Part shown: one piece after another, positions 43,975 through 54,462 of the stretch | How positions within the stretch are numbered: the stretch's first letter is position 1 | How the letters are laid out: each line of letters begins with the position of its first letter | Origin: Macrophomina tecta | Lineage: Eukaryota > Ascomycota > Dothideomycetes > Botryosphaeriales > Botryosphaeriaceae | DNA: 64,000 bases | Direction of reading: 5' to 3' | NCBI GenBank assembly: GCA_024180945.1 | Contig: JAKSGN010000022.1 | Location: 1,178,001 to 1,242,000 of the forward strand | Translations under genes and position numbers: made by a program | The notes under the pieces: model-generated | The model's database searches: none | What the model saw: the letters and a program-made list of their open reading frames with translations, nothing else | What the model was told of the DNA's origin: nothing

Positions 43975-45285
43975 CCGCACCCGTGCAAAAGTCAGGGCGC
44001 ACGGCCAAGGCGCTAATTATCCTGCCACCAACACCAATACTTTGGAGTCGTATTATTCAACAAGGAGTTGCTCAAATGCAGTAAGAGTTGATTCTTTATA
44101 AAGCTAGGCTACCAGCGAGTTTGATAGCCACCAGCTTGAATAACATCTACAAGCCGTTGTGGCATACTTTTACAAAGCGCTTTAAGGCTTGGTTTTTCCA
44201 CCAATGCGTATGCCCTAGGTAACCACTCAGCTAGTAACGCCTCCACGCGCTCAGGATTCTTCTTAAGCTCAATAAATGGCGCAATCTCTTGAAGCTTCAT
44301 CTTTAGTGGCCACCAAAGGTATTCCTGGAGGTTCAGATCAGGCGAGTATGGGGGGTGAGTAATGCACCTAATTTGGTGATCACGCAGCCATTTCTTCACC
44401 CGGTTCGCCCGATGAATACCAGCACCATCTTGTAACCAGTACATACCATAGTCGTAGTTTCTTGGCACCTGTTCCTCCAGTACTTTGATATAGGATTTGG
44501 CAGTATAGCCTTGCCTAGGAGAGTCCAAATCACGCTCCATAACGTGTAAATCAGACACCCCTAGCTGGCCTGAAAAGCCACCCCATACCATACATCTTGC
44601 CTTCTTGCCAAGTGGCCGTGTATTAAGCCGGCTTTGGTCCCACTTTTGCTGGCCAGGCGTACGGAAAACCCAGCTTGGTGCGTGGCCAGAGCCCTGCTCA
44701 ACTGAGCACTCATCACCGAACGTAACCCTCATCCACCATCTCCAGCTCTTATACCGGTATTTCTTTGCATATTGGTACCGAATGCGGGCATTCGCTTGAG
44801 AGATCCAAGGCCGATTCTTTGCACGCCATTTGGTAATATGGTTCTTGCGTAGAATACGCCTGAGCGTATCTTTATGGATAGATAACTGGAGTTGCTTAAT
44901 CACCTGGCTGTGCTTAAGTTTTGGGAACCGGTTAACAAAACGAATAATCTGGCGCTCCGTGCGAAGGCTGACTTTGGGGGGACGGCCAGTACGAGGTGTT
45001 AGATCAATCTGGCCAGTCGTATTGTAGTGGTTGATGCAGCTCCTAATTGCGTGTTCTGAGAAGCGAGTCTCACGGGCAATTTGACGCCCAGATTTACCAT
45101 CTTGCGATTGTGTAATAACCGAAACTCGTTGATCATGTGAAAGCTGATGCCTTTGCCTAGCATTGCCTGAAATTTCGCGTCCAAAGATGCGCTGCATGGT
45201 GGTGTAATGAGGCAAGGGATGAAGAGGGTACGTTGTTGTTTTGACTCGTGCACGTCCGTGCGCCCTGACTTTTGCACGGGTGCGG
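43975..45285 (-). mobile_element. intact Tc1/mariner-like (DD34E) DNA transposon
   Basis: 1311 bp between TA dinucleotides (43973-43974 and 45286-45287) with perfect 30-bp terminal inverted repeats (43975-44004 and 45256-45285, CCGCACCCGTGCAAAAGTCA...). It carries one intact transposase on the minus strand. A decayed relative lies at 35141-35502. There is no RIP damage here, so the insertion is probably recent. Confidence 0.92.
44109..45197 (-). CDS. Tc1-like transposase, DD34E
   Basis: Single exon, 362 residues from the ATG at 45197; the frame runs further 5' through the inverted repeat but that part is non-coding. An N-terminal paired-like helix-turn-helix (GKSGRQIARETRFSEHAIRS), then GRPP linker and second helix-turn-helix, precede the catalytic core: D162 (FGDECSVE), D257 (WLQDGAGIH) and E292 (PPYSPDLNLQEYLW). 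Exactly 34 residues separate the last two. The usual SPDLNPIE block reads SPDLNLQE. WGGFSG is the mariner-type segment between the aspartates. No stop or frameshift. Confidence 0.92.
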   Translation of the reverse strand: MQRIFGREISGNARQRHQLSHDQRVSVITQSQDGKSGRQIARETRFSEHAIRSCINHYNTTGQIDLTPRTGRPPKVSLRTERQIIRFVNRFPKLKHSQVIKQLQLSIHKDTLRRILRKNHITKWRAKNRPWISQANARIRYQYAKKYRYKSWRWWMRVTFGDECSVEQGSGHAPSWVFRTPGQQKWDQSRLNTRPLGKKARCMVWGGFSGQLGVSDLHVMERDLDSPRQGYTAKSYIKVLEEQVPRNYDYGMYWLQDGAGIHRANRVKKWLRDHQIRCITHPPYSPDLNLQEYLWWPLKMKLQEIAPFIELKKNPERVEALLAEWLPRAYALVEKPSLKALCKSMPQRLVDVIQAGGYQTRW

Positions 45286-45287
45286 TA

Positions 45288-45897
45288 CAATCCGAGCACA
45301 AACTCCTGATACGGCCAATGACAGGCTGGCACTCAGATGCGGGCTAATAATCGCGCCGCCTTTCTCGCCACGAGAGCTCCGCTGTCGATTGATCAGCGCG
45401 CAGCTCGCGAAGATGCGGTGACACCGGCCGAGACACCAGCTGCCGTTGCGAGGCTCCGGGACGGTGACCTGCAGACGCCGTGATCCGTGGGGACTGCTCG
45501 GCGGCGCCCGGATCCGGGACTGGGCAACCGGGGGACCCGTGGGCAAGTGACGCATGCGGTAACGATGCTGCTCAGGCCAGGGCAAAGTGTGAGGAGAGCC
45601 TGGCATGGCGAGAACGGTGACTGGACGCTTCTCTTCATGGATGGGAGAGAGTTGTAGATAATTTAATGTTTGAGATCACAATAAACTACAAAGTCCTTGG
45701 GAAATCGAGCGAACGAGCTCGTCGCAAACGCGAGCTACGCTCTTGGCCTTAGCCCCTTGCTTTATCTCCGCCGACCTCCATTTTCACACCATTGTCCTGA
45801 GTTTCATAACAATATTCAGCGCGTAAAATTGCTACTCCCGATCATACATGCGTGTTTCCCTTTTTCGCCACTCCACCGTACAGGTAACCGCCAGCGC
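45288..45897. other. intergenic, no gene recognised
   Basis: GC-rich between the transposon and the reductase 3' end; open frames unsupported. Confidence 0.45.
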
Positions 45898-47023
45898 TCA
45901 CTCATCGTCAACCTTGTAGACCAGCTTCTTCCCGCTGACCTTGTGCTGCCTCAGCTCATCCAATCCATGAAGCACACCCTCCAGACCACCGCCCCTAATG
46001 TCCGGGCGGTGCACCTTGAACTTGCCTTCGGCCAGCAGCTGCTCGCTTAGCTTCCAGAACTTCTTGTCAAATTCGTAGTGCTCCTTCATAGCCGGGAAAT
46101 TCCCAGGACCAAGCGGCTTAGTGAAGGCCTCGCCGAAGGCGGTGTAGGCGAGCGAGAACGTTGACTCGACATCCTTACGCGGGCACTCACTCGTGAGCAG
46201 CGCGCTATACTTAGCTTTCTTCGTGGCCGTATCATCTGATAGAGCGTCGGCGCAGATCTGCGACGCGTTACCCTCGGCGATACAGTCGAAGACGTGGTAC
46301 AGCTTATTGCTCGTGTGCTTGCGGATATCGGCACCGACGGTCGGGGAGTTGTAGTCGAAGACGGCATCGGCGCCCAGCGCCTTAACCATGTCAAAGTTAT
46401 GCGGCGAGCACGTCGTAATGACCTCGAGACCGGAGCTTTTAGCGCACACGTTAGCAATCCGAGTCGTGGATAAGCTACACTTCTTCTAGAAAGGCTTACA
46501 GCTTAGCAAACTGGATAGCAAGAGCCCCCGTGGCGCTGCTACCGCCATACACGAGAACAGGGAAGCGCTCCTTGCTTGGCTGGCTCGGCAGTGGAAGCCC
46601 AAGGGCCTGGTACAAGCCTTGCCCGATCGTCGAGAGGCCGAGGCCGAGCGTCGCGGCCTCCTCGAAGCTTACGCCTTCTGGGATCTTGAGTACAATGCCG
46701 TCCTTGGCGGCAACATACTCGGCAAAAGCTCCGTCTTCCTTGTTACTTATGTTCCCACCGTGCACCCAGCCGGCAATTCGGTCGCCCTTCTTCAGCGTCG
46801 CCACATCCGCACCGACCTCTTCGACGACGCCAGCGAAGTCGCAGCCGTCGGTGCAGCCATCCGTGCCGGGAAGATAGTCGATGTGCTTCCAGTCTGTAGG
46901 ATTCAAAGCGACAGCAACCGTCTTAACGAGGATGCGGTCGGGGCGTAGCTGGGGAATTGGGGCGTCGACGACGGCAGCTTTGCCTAGGCCTTGGATCTTG
47001 ATAGCCTTCATCATTCTGGACAT
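45898..47023 (-). CDS. zinc-free MDR enoyl reductase (ToxD-like)
   Basis: Two exons, 46500-47023 and 45898-46435, with a 64-bp intron; the joined frame gives 353 residues. Medium-chain dehydrogenase/reductase fold: GroES-like N-terminal half (VALNPTDWKHID, GCDFAGVVEEVG, GDRIAGWVHGG), then the Rossmann part with VYGGSSATGALAIQFAKLSG, the junction of which spans the intron. No structural or catalytic zinc ligands are seen. It matches the trans-acting enoyl reductase/ToxD group, which reduces double bonds in polyketide assembly (LovC-like) or quinones. A TATA box lies about 58 bases upstream. With a DUF3237 gene and P450s downstream it may belong to a broken metabolite locus. A methionine four codons in could be the true start. 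Confidence 0.88.
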
Positions 47024-47079
47024 GGCAGAGGCGGCTAGAGACGAAGCGGTGAAACGAGAGGGGATCGTGGTGTGATGGA

Positions 47080-47087
47080 TTATATAA
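47080..47087 (-). promoter_or_regulatory. TATA box of the ToxD-like gene
   Basis: TTATATAA, about 58 bases before the ATG at 47023. Confidence 0.45.
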
Positions 47088-47876
47088 CAAAGTCCACAGG
47101 GACAACTTGGCTTTATTCTGTATGGCTGATATGATTATGATGTGGCCTGCCTCGGGAGAGATATATATAGTGCTAAAGTTTGATCACAGCTTATAGAATG
47201 ATTAGTTTCTGGTGACCATGTTTGGTCAGCTTGGGTAAAGACCGAGGCTCGTATAGGATTGGAAATGCCAGAATGCTTACACAATCTCTCGGACCTTCGG
47301 CCTTTCCGTCCTTCTCCGTCGACACCGATTACTTCCCCTGACTGGACAAGGTCAGGCATTGGTTGTGGTAGCCACCGGCGCAAATTATAGACTAGGATGT
47401 GTTGTCAGATATATGGCTGCATCAATTGTAACTAATGCTATGTATAATTTTAAGCAAGCGAATCTATGAACTATATGGTTGTCAAGAAATCATCTAAAAA
47501 TAATAGTTAATGAATCTCCATTTACCGTGGTCGGAACCGTATCATTTGTTAACGCTCGGGCTATCTAGGGCGAGATACTATGCCGTTTCACGGCAAAATA
47601 CAATGACTTTCTCGTATCGTTTATTCTCGTGCCATCTGGTATTATCTTCCCTACCATGCCTCCGCTACCGCCTCCTGCTAGTACGACTCTCATGGCTTCG
47701 CTTAACACGCCTACAACGGCCATATCCTCTACGATTACATCCGCCACGACCTCTATACCAATAAAGCTAAAGCAATATAAGAACCGTGACCTAACGCGTA
47801 AGAAGCGCCTTTACTCTCTCAGCTAGATATATAAGGATATTACGGAGAAGCTTAGGTATATGCTCTACTAGGTATA
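47088..47876. other. AT-rich intergenic with an unrecognised decayed frame
   Basis: Mostly RIP-like. Around 47629-47826 there is a Pro/Thr/Ser-rich open frame ending in a basic stretch (KLKQYKNRDLTRKKRLYSLS) that continues past stops. It may be a decayed retroelement gag, but I cannot establish the family. Confidence 0.4.
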
Positions 47877-47944
47877 TGTTGGACCCAGAAAGGCACGACG
47901 CTGCACTGAGATTCAGCGCGAATTGATTGATTTATGTTCCAACA
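47877..47944. repeat. 68-bp LTR of the TRIM family
   Basis: TGTTGG...TTCCAACA, the same length as the terminal repeats of the element at 35865-36238. On its right it is followed by the same pyrimidine-rich ACACCCCCTTATCC-type tract (purine tract when read on the minus strand). Confidence 0.6.
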
Positions 47945-48267
47945 CACCCCCTTATCCAGTTGTGGGGGTGTGGGGAGGACCCGCCCTGGATGCATGGCTG
48001 ATTTTTGATGGTAATTGCGGATTTCTAGTAGCGCAGAGGCCGAAGTGGTGACAAGTTTGGTTGATTTATTATGGAAGGAAAGCCGTTTCCATGGATCGAA
48101 CGCAAGACGTGTCGAAATGTGGGAGAGCTGGGCTCTAAAGGGGTGAGGCTAGGCTCATATGGCGCGGAGATAAGAGCTCCGGCGCAGAATTATCCTGGTA
48201 ATAGATCGATAGGGAGGGGGGTGGAGGAGGCTGCTAATAGACCAAAGGCGCGTTCCGGGCTCATAAC
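47945..48267 (-). mobile_element. internal region of a chimeric TRIM/Copia-like element with half-tRNA primer site
   Basis: Read on the minus strand it starts with GTTATGAGCCCGGAACGCGC (48248-48267), complementary to an initiator tRNA-Met anticodon half, and ends with AAGGGGGTG before the 68-bp repeat. The repeat on the other side (from 48268) is a different LTR type, so the element is a mosaic. Non-coding. Confidence 0.55.
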
Positions 48268-48365
48268 TGTTGGATTTGGTGGTGATACCATCAATTGAGA
48301 ATGAGTGGTATGAGGACTGAGGGGGACGCTTAGGGGGAGACCTCTTACCCGTCCTCTTCCGTGTC
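48268..48365 (-). repeat. LTR segment, Copia-like, copy A
   Basis: The sequence from TGTTGGATTTGGTGG to about 48365 matches the reverse complement of 50691-50815 with mainly transition differences. It abuts the primer-site-like sequence at 48248-48267. The far end of this LTR is not resolved; RIP-like AT-rich DNA follows. Confidence 0.55.
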
Positions 48366-49035
48366 GTATATATACAAGGCCGGTTATCTAACTATATTTA
48401 AGACGAGTAGCCGGTACCTTAAGCCAACTGAAAAGTAAGGTATTAACTTTACTACTAAGTACTAAGAATAAGAGAGAGAGAGGCTTTAGCTCGCTTCGGA
48501 TTGCTTAGAATAAAATATGATTTAACGGTGTCTAATTCTCTATATAGGTGCTTCTTAATACTATAAGATATTGCTGCTAAGACTTTATTAACGCAAATGG
48601 CGGCTATACCAAGTAGTAGATGGCTAAGCAAGTAGGGGCGAAGAATCTACTTTTTTTTATGCATAAAACCGTGCATTATGTCCTACGGCACTTGGCCCGG
48701 GCTTGAATAAATAATATGGCACCGACCATAGCAATCTCGCTTATGGCGTTGGGTCGGCGTAAATGAAAACGACTCGACTCGACTCAACGCTCAGTTCCAC
48801 CTTGTTGCTGGAAAACCTCAGTAATCAGTCCCGAGAATGAATGTCTGTGATGTAGATGCTTATAAATTCACGCAGCTCTCGGTTTCCTTTTTCCGCCTTA
48901 GATCTCAGACGGCGTGTCCTATATAAACCCATTGTTCTTCTCCCTGTACTGGTTTGAAGCATAACTCAATACCCCTGCGTATAAACATTGCCCTCATTCA
49001 TATCATTAAACAATCCAACAACCTTCTCTACAGCC
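48366..49035. other. AT-rich DNA, then promoter of the DUF3237 gene
   Basis: RIP-like to about 48720, then normal composition. A TATATAAA box is at 48920-48927. Confidence 0.5.
48920..48927 (+). promoter_or_regulatory. TATA box of the DUF3237-like gene
   Basis: TATATAAA, about 109 bases before the ATG at 49036. Confidence 0.5.
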
Positions 49036-49690
49036 ATGCTATTCAGCTCACTTGTCCCAGCGCTGTCCTTTACTGTAAGTTATACTAATACGTCCATTCT
49101 TGTCGCTTAACTTACGCTCCGCACAGGCGACAGTTAAAACTCCTATCCTTGTCGGCAACATCTCCACGGGCAGCACGCTCACTTATGCGGATGTCGTGAG
49201 TGGGAGCGTTGTCTCTGAGCCAGGCGTTAGTACTCACTCTAGCATCCTTTTCCGTTTTCATTCCTACCAAAGATTGGCTAACAATAGCCTGTAGTTCTAC
49301 CCTATCCTCAACGGCACAACAATCAGTGGCGGTGATCATTTGACTATTGATCCTTCCCAATTGATTAACCGCATAAATATCGATATGTTGGTCCAAACAG
49401 ACGACGAACCGCCGGAATACATTCGCATGCTAGCTACTGGCACTGAGGAGGCCACGCAGAGCGTCCTGGATGCGGTAATCGGAGCGCCCGGTGCGAAGCC
49501 GGTCCCTTTCGGCGACTTTCAGGCAACCAGTAGCTGGAGCTTCCAGACAGGCAGTGAAAAGTACGGTGAACTACAGAATGCGGTATATGTTGGGAGCACA
49601 AGTTTCAGGCCGGGCGTGGAGGAGGGTACGTTTATAATCGGGTTTAAGGTTTCGAAGGTGGTTAGCGTAAAGACGGATATCAGCGTCTAA
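49036..49690 (+). CDS. DUF3237-like protein
   Basis: Three exons: 49036-49074, 49127-49225 and 49295-49690, with introns of 52 and 69 bp; the joined frame gives 177 residues. The core resembles the DUF3237 family by memory of its pattern: VVSGSVVSEPGFYPILNGT, a central strand pair (INIDMLVQTDDEPPEYIRM), FQTGSEKYGELQNAVYVGS and the closing GFKVSKVV strand. This is a small beta-barrel of unknown activity that recurs in fungal metabolite clusters. The first exon is a short hydrophobic stretch (MLFSSLVPALSF), too weak to call a signal peptide with confidence. A TATATAAA box precedes it. The relic of the pogo element begins only 35 bp after its stop. Confidence 0.75.
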
Positions 49691-49724
49691 GACCTATAGT
49701 TTTGAAATTGTTAGTCGAAATTCT

Positions 49725-50500
49725 AATGTGGTTGATAATCGAGCTGCGCACGCCACTACTACCATCCATCTTACCTACCTTCAGACGCGATATATCTATA
49801 ACACTACACTTTAATGTCTTCTAACGAAGTAAGAATCAAGCTAGCTATACAAGCTCGTAAGAGAAATACATCTTTAAGCGAGCAACGCGCTGTAGCCCTC
49901 TATACTATTCCCCTAAGTACGCTCCGTAGCCGACGCGGCGGAGCGACCCCCCAGCGCGATTACGAGGCCAACCGACGAGAGCTTAGCAAGGTAGAGGAGT
50001 TAGTAATGTTAAGCGTATATTAGACTAGGATTTAAGAGAGTTTCCGCCTAGGAAGCTTACTATGCGAGCAATAGGCGATAGGTTACTAGTAGAGCAGAGT
50101 AGTAAGCTAATAAATAAGCGCTAGGTATATAATCTTATTAAGCAATCGCCTGCGCTTAAGGTTCAAATAATACGATTCTGTAATCGCTAGTAAACCTTCA
50201 ACGAAGATATAGAGGTAATTAGTAAGTAGTTTAAGCTAGTACACAATATAAATGCGAAGTACGGTATCCTAGATAAAGATAGCTATAACTTTAACGAGAC
50301 TAGCTATATAATAGGTATAATCTCAACGCCACACGTGGTTATAGGCGCAGAAGAACACTACAGTAAAGGGCAACTAGTATAGGTAGGCGATCGCGAGTAG
50401 ACTACCGCGATTAAGTATAACTTCGCTAATGGCTCTATAATTCCCCCCTTTATTATCTTTGTAGGCAAGAAGTATATCTCGATCTAGTAGTAGCAACCTA
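49725..50500 (+). mobile_element. RIP-decayed, truncated copy of the pogo/Fot1-like element
   Basis: Starts with a mutated inverted repeat (TGTGGTTGATAATCGAGCTGCGCA; the second 13-mer is lost) and then follows the intact copy at 36473 base for base with many C-to-T/G-to-A changes. The first 70 codons (49814-50023) are still open; further on stops are frequent. Homology fades near 50500, within the codons that follow the first catalytic Asp, so the 3' half is missing. Confidence 0.85.
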
Positions 50501-50690
50501 GCCACCTATATATTTCGATGGCTTAGAGGAAGCAAGGCTTAATTAGTAATATTAAACACTAGCTAATAGGCTATGCTCGTTATCCTTTTTAGCCTTAGGT
50601 TTATAAGTTTAATTCTTAGTTATATACGTATTTTCTGCCTTCATTTATTGTCCTATCGTGCGCTAGCTATACTACTACATGAAGAGGGTG

Positions 50691-50815
50691 TGTTGAAATA
50701 TCACGTGTGTATATAATAAACTTTATCTTAGTCACGGATAAGAGGCTCCCCCTAAGCGTCCCTCTTAGTCCTCATGCCACTTATTCTTAATTAATGGTAT
50801 CGCCACCAAATCCAC
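50691..50815 (+). repeat. Copia-like solo LTR or LTR-primer-site fragment, copy B
   Basis: TGTTGAAATATC...CACCAAATCCACTA, the reverse-complement relative of 48268-48365. It is followed at 50822 by GTTATCAGCC, similar to the half-tRNA primer site of the other elements. It may be a 5' LTR of a mostly lost element. Confidence 0.55.
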
Positions 50816-51687
50816 TAGCTTGTTATCAGCCGTGCGCCCCACTAATCTTAGCCTCTGTCCCTCTAATGCGCTGCGCGTCGAGGAGCGCCAGTGGAATTCT
50901 GCATGTTAGACTACTGATGTCCTGTGGATGCAACTCACGTTTCTCACTAAATCCTGTGTTCCGCCTGACCGGCCCTGAGAAGTCACCGATTCCGCTCATT
51001 GCCGACAAGACAATAGCATCGATGGCACTGAGCTGAATTAGGGCGTAGGGGTAATGGCTCTTCTTTAATCTTTGAGGTCTTGGCATAGATGCCGAGCCTG
51101 CACGTCAGAAACGGGTTTGAAGAGGAGAACATCTCGTCGTTGATTATCGACCAACGGATGCGGGGCCCGCCGAAGCGAAAATTAAGTAAGACCCTAAAGT
51201 ATATCTGTTGTCGGGTGTAATTTCCTTTCCAGTGGCTAGTGCTGACGAAAAAGCGGCTTGCCGTCCGGTGTTTTACATGGGCGTTGATTGGGGGCCAAAA
51301 TGTACCCACATCAAAACACCACCCACAACCGCTGCTCTTACGTGCCCGACGAGCACGGCAAGAGCCCTATGAACGTATTAAACGGGACCAAAGGAGCAGA
51401 ATTGTCGATATCATTTGGTCGAGGATTTATTGCTGGATGTGCCCAATTCTTCCAGGCCCCGGATAATCCCAGCCTCTGATCCCGTGTAAATTGTGGAGAC
51501 ATCACTCCTAGAGTTTTAGCGCCTATGTGGGACAACGAAAATCCCTACCACACTTGTAATCATCGCCGTAGTCAACCTAGGCGAAGGTTCGGTCAGTCAA
51601 AGCACCAGCTTGATCATGGCCGCATAAAGACCCATGGCCGCCCACACCCATTGGAGTTTTGAAGCTTTCGCACGAACCCCCGGCAAA
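50816..51687. other. intergenic, no gene recognised
   Basis: Normal composition. Open frames on the minus strand (50826-51086 and 50983-51309) overlap in different frames and match no family I know; this could be the inside of a lost element or an unrecognised decayed gene. Confidence 0.4.
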
Positions 51688-53649
51688 ATGTCTTCTCCGG
51701 TCGAAGCACTATCGCTCCCTTTGACGTCGCTGATACTCGGTTCAGCTCTCCACGTATCGAGTCTCAAACTACAGCTGGACGGCCATGGATGGCGCCTTCT
51801 CGGCCTGTGGAATCTCACATTGGCTCTACTGTTTTTCTTGTTGATCCGCAGCCACGACATACTGACTACAACTCGCTTGGTTCTCACATTCGCTTCCGCA
51901 TTCCTTCTGGGCTTTTTTGGCAGCACCTCCGTCTACCGCCTTCTGTTTTCGCCTCTCCGCAAATTCCGCGGTCCGTGGCAGGGCGTGCTTACGTCATTCT
52001 ACCGACTCCATGCAGCGATTGAAACCGATGTTCGCCTGTTCCGTAAGATTGACAGCCTCCACAAAAAGTATGGCGATTATGTTAGGGTTGGCGGGCGAGA
52101 GATTTCCATCCTGAACCCTTCAGCGATTCCTCTCCTGTATGGAGCCAAGGCGCAATGTAAAAGGGGCGCGTGGTACCATCATACTCCTTATCCGGAGGAA
52201 GACAGACAAGTACTCCTTATTACCGATCCCTCCATCCACTCTTGGAGGAGGAGGATCCTGGATCGAGGATTCAGCAGTAAAGGCAAGTAGCTCCCTTCAT
52301 CATTATCGCAAAATTGGTTGCAGGCATTGCCTCTTCCAATCCACACGAATAGCATCCATCGGGGCTCTGCTCCATTTGCGACGATGAAGTCGTCCGGCTC
52401 CATCGTGTCCAGCATGCTTCAGCCAGAACAGGGTGATTGCCTTCACCAATGTGGTGCTTACATTGGGCCAATGCTTCCCTTCTACCGCAATCCGAACTTC
52501 TCTGACTCTGTTGTAGCCCTTGCCGACTATGAGCCCCGCGTCCAGGAGGTTATCAACGACCTCATTCAAGCTTTGAAGGCCCGAACGGGAAGCTCGGTCA
52601 ACCTGACTGACTGGATCAGCTTCTTCGCCTTCGACGTCATGGGCCGAGTTGCTTATAACCATGAGTTTGGCATGATCAAGGATGGGAAAGGCACAGTGTC
52701 GGTAGAGGGCAAGGCGACATCGCTCGAGGCGCTGCGCGCCACCATGAAGATGTACGGCATATTCGGTCCGGTCCCGTGGTTTTTCAAGATGATCGGCCAA
52801 ATCGGCCTAGTTGGTGAAATGGCGATTTTCTTTCAGTGGTGCCACGAGACCATGCGCATGAAGCAAAAGGTGAGAACCCGCTGCCGTAAAGGCGTGCAGC
52901 TGGACTTGCTAACGAAAAGCAAGAGCTTCGACCCAGTCAACGACACCCCCACCGACATCTCCAGTTGGATCATCAAGTCGCAGAGCGATGCCTCAGATAT
53001 CAAAAAACGCCAGACCCAGCGGTCCATGGAGAACGATTCCATCCTCCTCATTCTCGCCGGCAGCGACACCGCCGCCTCGGCTATTACAAACGCCATTTTC
53101 TATCTCACTCGCGACCCGGACCGCCTTGCCAAGCTGCGCACCCAAATTGAAGCTCTGCCGGACCGCAGCCTTAAGTCTCTTGCGACTGTTCGCTACCTCG
53201 ACCACGTTATCAACGAGACGTTGCGCCTCAAGCCGCCGGCCATCGAGGGCCTTGTTCGCGAGACGCCTGCCGGCGGCATTACTATACCGAACGACGGCAC
53301 CTTCATCCCCGGTGGTACCACGGTTTCCATTCCACCGTGGACGCTGCACCGCGATACGCGATTCTGGGGCGAGGATGCGGAAGAGTTCAGGCCGGAGCGG
53401 TTTGAGGGCGTTGATTTAACAAACGAAACGCTGCCGTTTATTCCATTCACGAGGGGGAGTTACACCTGCCCTGGCAAGCAGCTGGCCTACATGGAAATGA
53501 GAGGCGTAATCTCAGCGGTCGTGATGGATTTCGACTTGACCTTGTCTGAGGGTCAGGGGGAAAAGGAATTCGACGAGGGGTGCAAGGACTCGTTTACATT
53601 GGAGAACCCACCGTTGAATGTGGTATTGAAGAAGCGGGGGACGGAATGA
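51688..53649 (+). CDS. cytochrome P450 with a probable GC-AG intron
   Basis: Model: exons 51688-52282 and 52517-53649, 575 residues. Intron 1 (234 bp) uses donor AAAG|GCAAGT, a perfect GC-type donor, and acceptor TTGTAG; splicing joins RGFSSKALADYEPRV as expected for the family, while no GT donor does. A second, in-frame 54-bp intron (52870-52923, GTGAGA...CTAAC...CAAG) is likely and would remove 18 residues. The N-terminus has two or three hydrophobic stretches and the KFRGPWQG proline region. LAGSDTAASA (I-helix), ETLRLKPP (ExxR) and heme loop FTRGSYTCPGKQLA (C516) are intact. The membrane-rich N-terminus resembles metabolite P450s such as tryprostatin-type hydroxylases. The ATG at 51634 is an alternative start. 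Confidence 0.85.
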
Positions 53650-54462
53650 TCTGATCAGAGCTGGGTATCAAGCAAGCGCTGTCTGGCGGCCAATTAGCGT
53701 GCAGACGTTGAACAACCTGTTTTGCAGTTCCCGTACACGGTCAAGATATCTGCCGCCGGCCACGCTAATAAGCCAGTTGTTTGAGCAGAGTCCCCACGTG
53801 TCACGCCTACCCGACGGAACCTAAGTATGTCCTGAGCAGCACGCATTTCACGCAAGTAATTTTCCCACGATCGACGCCGGCATTTGCCCATTATCGATGC
53901 CCAGCGGAAGATATCAAACAAATGCAGATGCTTTTCAGCCTTCCGAACGCCCGTGCCCGCGTGACCGCTTCGACCCCCAATGCGCCGTGCTAGGTGGACT
54001 CAGTTATATACTTCCAAACCAGCGCAACAATAGCGAGAGTGGCTAGGTGAGACAAGTGCCCACGGAAAGGTTCCCCACGCTCCAGAAGCCGACGTTGGTG
54101 AAAGTAGAGGGCATTGATAAACACCATGCCAACTCATTCCAATTCATTCCTCCATTACTGAACAAGCCGTCACACTACTTGTTCCAACAGCTATAGTAGA
54201 CGTGCCAGCCCGTCAAACGTTAAATTGTCCTTTGATGATTGCCATACTTCATGCGCTGCCTTTTGGATTTTCTCGGGATTCTTGAGGAGTTGTAGAAACT
54301 TTTCTATATTTGAGGTTCAATAGCGTAGCTTGGCCGCAGCAGGTTTAAGAGGGCCCCCTCCCGCTTGCCACGGCTCATCACCAAGAATCTCATGCTTCAC
54401 CACCAACTCCAACAGGAGTAAATAAATTAGGAAGTTCATGATGCTAACTGCCGTCTCTAATT
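53650..54462. other. intergenic with dispersed repeat
   Basis: Contains the second copy of the repeat at 54121-54190; no gene seen. Confidence 0.45.
54121..54190 (+). repeat. dispersed repeat, copy 2
   Basis: Related to 32404-32463; carries about 10 extra bases in its middle. Confidence 0.55.

Noticed and set aside
43651..44084. Several overlapping frames left of the Tc1-like element
   Set aside because: They run across the transposon border and overlap each other on both strands with no domain.
48071..48298. 75-codon frame inside the LTR mosaic
   Set aside because: It crosses the internal-LTR border and has no counterpart in the sister element at 35865-36238.
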